Shown here one piece after another: positions 57,945-64,000 of a DNA stretch of 64,000 nt. The DNA comes from Polytrichum commune (taxonomy: Eukaryota; Streptophyta; Polytrichopsida; Polytrichales; Polytrichaceae). The notes under the pieces are model-generated. The model ran no database searches, was not told the DNA's origin, and was given only the letters and a program-made list of their open reading frames with translations. The first letter of the stretch is position 1, and the number at the start of each line of letters is the position of its first letter. The DNA lies in assembly GCA_950295325.1 (NCBI GenBank), contig OX485804.1:24614001-24678000 (forward strand). The letters are read 5' to 3'. Both the position numbers and the translations under genes were made by a program.

Positions 57945-59085
57945 TTTGGGCTGTGCAACAAATGATTAGGTCAGGCTATATGAACAGTGATGCTTCATCA
58001 CATTATTGCAACCTAAACCCAAAATGATTTCACATCTGAACGCATCACTGTTCTAAACCCATCACAAACTGGACGGGACTGTAGTGCAGCTAATGATTAG
58101 GTTACAATAAATGAGGAGGGAAGGGTGAATGGCCTATTGCAAAGATATATGGAAAATGACAACATAGTTTAGGAAATCACTGCTCTAAAACCAGCAGGAA
58201 GTGGAGGAGATTGTAGTGCAGCTAATGATTAGGTTACAGTCAGTGGCGAGGGAAGGTTCAATGGACTGCAGCAAAGAAATATGAAAAGGGAAGCCACATT
58301 TTAGCACAACATTGCTGTGAACACAGGACGAAGTGGACAGGACTGTAGTGCAATTAATGATTAGGTTGAATGGACTATTGCAAAGAAAAATGAAAAATGA
58401 GGCCATAATTTAGCAGATCATTGCTTTAAACCCAGCAGGAAGTAGAGGAGACTGGAGTGCAACTAATGATTAGGTTTCAGTAAATGAGTAGGGAAGGTTT
58501 TTAGGACTGTTGCAAAGAAAGATGAAACATGAAATCACACTTTAGAATATCATTGCTCTAAACCCAGTAGGAAGTGAAGGAGACTATAGTGCAGCTAATG
58601 ATTATGTTACATTCAATGAGGAGCCAAGGTTTAATAGGTTGTTGCAAAGAAATATGAAAAATGAAGCCTAACTATAGCACACCATGTCCCTAAACCTAGC
58701 AGGAAGTGGAGGAGACTATAGTGCAGCTAATGATTAGGTTACAATAAATGGGGAGGCAAGGTTGAGTGCACTGGTTGCCCACAAATATGAATAATGAAGC
58801 CACACTTGAGCACCTCATTCATCTAAACCCATCACTTCCTAAAAGATGTTGTGTTGCGGCAATAATCCTAGGTGTTTGGCAAATGAGTAGGTTACAATCA
58901 CAGAGAAACGATGGTTGAGAAGACATTCCACCCAAATATGAAAAACAAAGCACTCTTGACCTAATCATTGTTGCACTCCAATCAGTTCGTGGGACATACT
59001 GTACCACAACAATAATCCAAGGTGTGCAACACAATATAAGGTTACAGTCGATCAGAAACAATGCTTGATTGGACATTTGCAAAGA
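57945..59085 (-). repeat. Right subterminal tandem array, about 131-bp unit, 8-9 copies
   Basis: CTAATGATTAGGTT recurs at about 58,091, 58,223, 58,353, 58,464, 58,597 and 58,729. More worn copies lie on both sides. Most spacings are 130-133 bases and one is 111. The units are the inverse of the left array, so the two arrays extend the TIR symmetry inward with unequal copy number. Confidence 0.88.
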
Positions 59086-59152
59086 AACATGAAAAGTTCT
59101 GTCACTTACCTTGTTTGTAACCACCATGTTCGAAAGGAAGCGCTGAAGATGT

Positions 59153-59668
59153 TAATCATGCCCGTAATCCCTTCGTTGCATCAGTGCCGCATCACTCCTG
59201 CACTCCACTGGGGCAGAGATCCGGAGCGTGCAGGTTACAAGGCAAAAGAGAAGCCATCGCTGGATGGAGGTGCTTTAAATAGATAATTCAAAACCCGGCC
59301 CTCGAGGGAGATGGGTTCGCCTCGATGGGCGCATGCCGCCCATGGTCCCCATGGGATGCCATGATGAGGCAGATGGGATGTCACTGTAACAAGAGAATGG
59401 GCATGCCGGCTGGATGCATGAGATGAGACATTGGCGAGGACGAGGCCTCGGGGGGTGGGTGGGCGCGTAAAGGTGACCGCATGGCAGTCCAGCGTGGACA
59501 CTGTGACAGCCTGGCGCCATCAGCGTGGCAGCATGGCCCGGGCCGACAGGGGGTGGGTTTCGGGCAGGGGCGGGTCCCGGCTGCTGAGGGCGTGGTGTAC
59601 AGGGCAGCCTCTGACAGGCCTCGAAATGTGGACAGCATTTACCTCCTTTGGGTTTGGTAATGTTAGGG
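59153..59668 (-). repeat. MULE right terminal inverted repeat
   Basis: It is the inverse of 47,444-47,940. It holds an extra block of about 46 bases (about 59,482-59,529) absent from the left copy. Confidence 0.92.
59273..59281 (-). promoter_or_regulatory. TATA-like box in right TIR
   Basis: On the minus strand TATTTAAAG, the mirror of the left TIR box, facing the accessory gene. With no good box nearer the gene, this is its best promoter candidate. Confidence 0.4.
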
Positions 59669-59677
59669 CCACCGCTT
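59669..59677. repeat. MULE target duplication, right copy
   Basis: CCACCGCTT, identical to the left copy. Confidence 0.95.
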
Positions 59678-59678
59678 T

Positions 59679-60478
59679 GCCTAGGCCTCGGGGGGTGCAC
59701 CTTTCATTAAAACCTAGAATCACGTGCGTTCACTGCATACTCTAAAAACCCCCTATATACAAGTTTTTTTTTGTGAAATGAAGTAATACACATACAATTG
59801 CAACAATAAATATACAAGTGACAATATGTATACACAAAAAATATCCATTCATATATAGTCATTAAGATAAGTATACAAATATGCTTTTGAACAATAATCA
59901 ACCCCTATAATATGTATAACAAAATATCCTAGCTTTCATAAGCAAAGTCGTTGAAAACTTTTTCATCTCCCGGATGTAACTCATAAACATTTGATTCACC
60001 AATATATGTCATTATAGCCAATGCAATTATTGTCTCTAAGTCTACCATCAAATGATCAGTAAGATCATATGTCCACTTGTTGTTAGCCCCTTTTTGATTC
60101 CAACATAAACCAATCTCCTTGTTACTTTGAGCTGAACGAATCATTTCAAAACCCTAATACTGCCTCTTTCCCCGATATTACCTTGACACCTTGTACATGG
60201 TTCATACTACCCTATAAGGTTGCTAACGAAAATCGTTAATCCTAGTTAATCCTAATTTCATCCAATATGAAAACTTATGATATGTAGTATAATAACAATA
60301 CCATACAAGTACAATTATTGTATACTTTTTAAATGTCTTCCATATATGTACGTAACTATAAATTATAACATGTATAGCATATGTATACGTAATACGGCAA
60401 GGTCCAAATCAATACCCCTCCTGTGCACTCACGTATACTCATACATGTTTAGTATAGTGCACCCCCCGAGGCCTAGGC
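59679..60478. mobile_element. 800-bp element with perfect 22-bp terminal inverted repeats
   Basis: The left end starts GCCTAGGCCTCGGGG and reaches GTGCAC at 59,700. The right end (60,457-60,478) is its exact inverse. No convincing target duplication was found (TTT and TTG flank it). The interior is AT-rich. A minus frame at 59,929-60,144 (71 codons) reads like a real peptide (QKGANNKWTYDLTDHLMVD) but I cannot name it. The MULE landed one base outside the left end. The TIR shares a 15-bp block with the MULE TIR. Confidence 0.6.
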
Positions 60479-60654
60479 TTGTGGTGATGTAGAAGACATA
60501 AATTTATAGAACATTATGTTTGTTGCTGAAGTGAATGCAAAATATGTGCTCGAATGCAAAAACAAGATTTAAGTATATTTGGATTTATGCAAAAAAAAGT
60601 TGGACAATTCTAACAGCCAACATGACGTATACTAGATCTTAAAACCACACAAGC

Positions 60655-60963
60655 ATGGTGGTTGGCAAACATGGAATACAAACATTCAAAGTTGCGATTA
60701 TTGTGTTGTTGCTTTTGTTGTTGTCGTATGATGTTTTTGTCCCCACAAATGCACATCCCTTAATGTTTTTGAACAAGTGGTTTGTCCAAATTTTTTACTT
60801 AGTTGTCAATTCCAACAAACCTACAGTTAGTTACATATTTAGAGAACAAACACTTCAATCTAGCATACAAGACAACTCGAAGTCAAGTCTCCCATGTAAG
60901 CAAATCAAAACCAAACAAGGGCCCTCTTACGCCATAGCGAGCAACAAGCATATCCCACCCTAA
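60655..60963 (+). CDS. Hypothetical small secreted peptide, 102 aa
   Basis: It is read from an ATG in favourable context (AAGCATGGTG) to TAA. Residues 13-27 are a hydrophobic run (VAIIVLLLLLLSYDV) after a basic N-terminus, followed by VPTNA, which looks like a signal peptide with cleavage near residue 34. The remaining 68 residues are basic with no transmembrane segment. The tail (KQGPSYAIASNKHIPP) loosely recalls plant secreted-peptide motifs but matches none I can cite. No TATA box or intron is clear. It may be chance. Confidence 0.25.
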   Translation: MVVGKHGIQTFKVAIIVLLLLLLSYDVFVPTNAHPLMFLNKWFVQIFYLVVNSNKPTVSYIFREQTLQSSIQDNSKSSLPCKQIKTKQGPSYAIASNKHIPP

Positions 60964-61599
60964 GCACATGATGCATTGCAATGATATAGAGATAAAATAT
61001 ACTTGGTGAGACAATCGCAATAAATTCCACCAATACTTGCCTAGTGTTTATATACACTATGACGTGACATCATCAATTGAAACAAAACCACATAAATTAC
61101 AATATTTACATCATGACCTCAAGTCTTGCAATCATTGTAATGAGTCATGGTAGGGTCATGGTTTAAAGTATGGGCTATGTTTTTTATACGGCCCCACTTA
61201 TTTTAATTGATCAAAAAGGGACAAGTTAAGCCAACCCTACATGTTTCCCAACATTTATCTCCTAAGGATTAGGTACCTTATATTTTAGCTCACGTGGTTT
61301 CCAAACTTTCTTTAAGTGCCTACCCCTAGTGTCTTAAGCATGGGAAGGCCATGACATGAGGACTTTCAATTGGGGGCAAGCTCCCAAATTCGGGGCAAAG
61401 GCCCTCAGTCTCATAAAATCCTCCCTATATGTAAAGATTTCTGCCTAAATTCAATTTAGGCTCAATAATGCCCTTAACCCACAAAGGACCCTTAACCCCT
61501 AAAAGCCGAGACGGATTTCTTCGGCCATGTAATCACCTTTGCACGACTATACCACTGTACACGTTTATGTTATAATATTCAAATTTTGGACATACGGGT
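60964..61599. other. No gene recognised
   Basis: AT-rich non-coding sequence without repeat ends. Confidence 0.35.
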
Positions 61600-63130
61600 A
61601 ACTAAAAATTTGTGTAAATTTTTTTAATCTTACAAAGATGTCAATTGTTGAATCATGTCTATCATATGAGGTGAACAATTCCTTCAACAAGCTTCTCTAT
61701 CCGACTGAATTTGTTTAGGCAATTTTAGGGAGATTTTGCTTCGGCCTTTAGGGGGTTGGTATTCACGGAATGTCTTGGGTTGAGGGCCTCACATCTTATG
61801 CAAATGGCATAGGTGGCCAAGAAGTATGGATCGCAGGTTCTACTATAAAACCATTTGTCATGCCATAATCGAGTACTTGTGTGAACAATCGCAACTATAC
61901 AAAAGTGCCAATCGTATGGTTATATCTATCATAAGAAATGCACAATTTCTTCAATAAACTTTTGTATCGGATTGACATGTTTTAGGCAATTTTGGGAAGA
62001 TTTCAGGCCTTGGACAAATACCAAAATAACTATGGTTAACTAGATTTTTTTCAATACATTTTAGGTAACAACCATAGTTAACTAGAAAAATTTCAAACCA
62101 ATTTGAAGAACAACTATAGTTAACTAGAAAATTTTAAGACCAAATTCAAGAACAACTTTAATTGATTAGAAAAACTCCAAGTCTTATTACATATTCGAAG
62201 AAGTTTGCCTAAAATAACATTATTCATATGCATAGTAATGTTATTTCGGTCTGAGTGTGGGGAATATTCAGTGGAATATTGTCAGTCCCACATAACATTG
62301 CAATGCGTCTGAATAATGTTATGCTTGAGTTGCTTGAGTTGAGGGTCTTTAATATGCTCGGGCCATCAAGAAGCATCAAGAAACTCCTTTATACCATCAC
62401 TCACATTGTTGGGCTCCAAAACAACCTCCATGTACACCACCAACACAAATAACACACTACACCATATATGATATTTAGTGTTTGATTAGATTTAGTGTTG
62501 TTACCACCCTGTCTTGCTCAACACTAATTTTCAATTCTTTGATAATTAGTGTTACACATAAATGTACCACCACCTTCCCTACCGCCACCTCCCTTCTCCT
62601 TTTATCATTGTTAAAAAAAAATTCCATATCCTTACTCACACTAACTTCATGCATGTAACTTCCACAGATTACCATAGTTGATATTTAGTATTTGAGTTTA
62701 CATTCAATGTTACTTACTTTCATAGGGTTAGTGATGTTTAGTGTATGCATTCGTATTTTGTGTATTAAACACTAAATATAATATCTAGTGTAGTGACATT
62801 ACAACACCGCAACAAAATTCCGTGGATAAGCTGCGCTCAACTTTAGTTAACTAGATTTAACTAGAGTTAACTAGATTTTTTGGCGAAACAAATTTAAAAC
62901 AACTATAGTTAATTATATTTTCTGACAAGTCAAATCGCAAACAACCATAGTTGTGAAAGGCAAGTAGTTAACTAATACTTGAATTAGTTGGCTAGTTGTC
63001 CAAGGTTTGGAAGATTTTGCTTTCGGCCTTGATGGGTTAAAATTCCACGTGAGGGCCCTACATCTTATGCAAGTGGCATAGATGTCCAAGAGTTCTAGTA
63101 ATAACATCATGGGTCATGCCATAACTGTGT
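61600..63130. repeat. Degenerate tandem duplication with GTTAACTAG array
   Basis: Blocks at 61,733-61,872 and 63,012-63,130 match (ATTTTGCTT, CATCTTATGCAA, GGCATAG and GTCATGCCATAA). The block at 61,680-61,745 recurs at 61,952-62,016. Between them, units of about 53 bases carrying AACTATAGTTAACTAGA repeat at 62,030-62,170 and again at 62,845-62,960. A TA-flanked MITE (62,460-62,790) interrupts the array. Confidence 0.55.
62460..62790. mobile_element. TA-flanked MITE
   Basis: 331 bp from CACCATATATGATATTTAG to AATATAATATCTAGTG, flanked by TA (62,458-62,459 and 62,791-62,792). It is the reverse-oriented close relative of 63,623-63,973. Confidence 0.7.
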
Positions 63131-63620
63131 AGGCATGATTTCCGATGCCATTCAACACGTACCGAGCCTTCAACACGTACTAGCAATCTGTCAAAGTTGC
63201 TAGTTATGTTTCAAATACTTAACTTTCAAGTCCCTCGTAAATCAAGGTAATAAAATCTAGGTTAGAATTATATGTGTGTGCATAATGTAAAATCTAGACC
63301 AATTATCTGTAAGAGAGGACATAGAAAAATGAACTATTTAGAAATAATTAAACCCTTCATGTTTTCTTCAGCTCGATTCGGACTCCTCAGTGACATACTG
63401 CATTTTGTAATTGTACAACATGAATATAGATTATGACATGGCTTTGGGAAATAGTGATAACTCAATGTCTTGCAAGGCTATTCTTCTTGGAGTTTGAACA
63501 CAAATGAACAAGGAGAGTTTGATGAAGATTTTATTTCATCTAGTATAAAGAAAGAATACACAATTGGTACAAACAAGTTAAAAGCAGTTAGGGTCAATAT
63601 GTGAGTTGGAGGTGCAAAAC
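63131..63620. other. No gene recognised
   Basis: AT-rich spacer between the tandem duplication and the last MITE. Confidence 0.35.
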
Positions 63621-63622
63621 TA

Positions 63623-63973
63623 CACTAAAAAGGATATTTAGTGTTTGATACAGTAAATACGAACGCTTACACTAAATGTCAATAACCTTATGAAAGTAAG
63701 TAACATTAAATGTAAACTCAAACACTAAATATTAACTATGGTAATATGTGGAAGTTTACATGTTTGAAATTAGTGTTAGTAAGGATATGAAGAAAAATAA
63801 TTAAATTTAAAAAAAAATGATATCCATGCTTCACAAAAAGGGAGGTCCAAGTAGGGAAAGCAACAACATATTTATGTCTAACACTAATTATCAAGGAATT
63901 GAAAATTAGTGTTGAACATGGTAGGGTGGTAACAACATTAAATATAATCTAACACTAAATATCCTTTCTAGTG
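63623..63973. mobile_element. TA-flanked MITE
   Basis: 351 bp from CACTAAAAAGGATATTTAG to ATATCCTTTCTAGTG, flanked by TA (63,621-63,622 and 63,974-63,975). Blocks such as CTAATTATCAAGGAATTGA face their counterparts in 62,460-62,790. The last 25 bases of the window beyond it are plain. Confidence 0.75.
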
Positions 63974-64000
63974 TAGTGGGTTATTGTGGGAATTATGTAA

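Larger units (their letters stand above)
47444..59668. mobile_element. MULE (Mutator superfamily), 12,225 bp, autonomous layout
   Basis: The element runs from CCCTAACATTACC to its exact inverse, between perfect 9-bp duplications. Its terminal inverted repeats are about 500 bp and differ by about eight base changes plus three indels, so the insertion is young. Inside, from left to right, are: inverted subterminal tandem repeats, a three-exon transposase gene (+), a small gene (+), a convergent multi-exon accessory gene (-) and a second, longer array of the subterminal repeats. Two convergent genes read inward from the TIRs, as in maize MuDR. A CACTA element (53,510-55,224) is inserted in the accessory gene. 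The transposase frame is whole and the accessory frame is not, so present-day autonomy depends on whether the accessory product is needed. Confidence 0.93.

Noticed and set aside
62030-62170. CRISPR-like spaced repeats (GTTAACTAG units)
   Set aside because: Units are degenerate, the intervening sequence is also repeated, and the DNA is eukaryotic.

Overview
This is plant-type nuclear DNA. It is AT-rich, very gene-poor and packed with miniature inverted-repeat transposons (MITEs), SINE-like pieces, a decayed plant-style LINE and one large Mutator-like element (MULE) whose genes have GT-AG introns. The MULE transposase and the LINE endonuclease look like streptophyte families. A seedless plant or charophyte relative would fit, but that is inference. 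I see no intact conserved host gene, no rRNA or tRNA gene, no CRISPR array and no operon-like organisation.

Layout. Positions 1-47,434 are a transposon graveyard. Three MITE groups recur. The first has GGGCC...GGCCC ends and 3-bp TNA target duplications (294, 413, 4,610, 21,563, 23,084, 28,178, 31,689 and 40,335). The second has CACTA-like ends but TA target duplications (9,874, 26,326, 26,598, 27,201, 28,692, 31,225, 62,460 and 63,623). The third is a single hAT-type element with an 8-bp duplication (31,800). Many are nested, and a three-level nest lies at 31,225-32,659. There are also long foldback repeats (3,080-4,372, 12,496-12,856 and 13,867-14,402), a roughly 200-bp dispersed repeat seen seven times that carries AACCGGTT motifs, a LINE 5' fragment (about 41,930-43,640) and a decayed zinc-finger gene (about 43,930-44,740, minus).

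The centre of interest is 47,444-59,668, a 12,225-bp MULE with perfect 9-bp target duplications (CCACCGCTT) and roughly 500-bp terminal inverted repeats that differ at only a handful of bases. Its layout resembles MuDR and VANDAL elements. A three-exon transposase gene of about 846 aa reads inward from the left. A multi-exon accessory gene of about 960 aa reads inward from the right. A small third gene with its own TATA box lies between them. The 8-mer CATGTTAC occurs 16 times in the element's own DNA, 13 of them outside coding sequence, against three found in the other roughly 52 kb. This recalls the target motifs of VANC anti-silencing proteins in Arabidopsis VANDAL elements. The accessory gene is broken by one in-frame stop and by a 1.7-kb CACTA element that itself holds a tRNA-derived SINE. 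The transposase reads whole.

Positions 59,679-64,000 hold an 800-bp inverted-repeat element sharing a 15-bp block with the MULE ends, one short open frame with a signal-peptide-like start, a degenerate tandem array and two more TA-flanked MITEs. All element boundaries come from reading the sequence by eye. Family names for the MITEs rest on target-duplication length and end sequence only.
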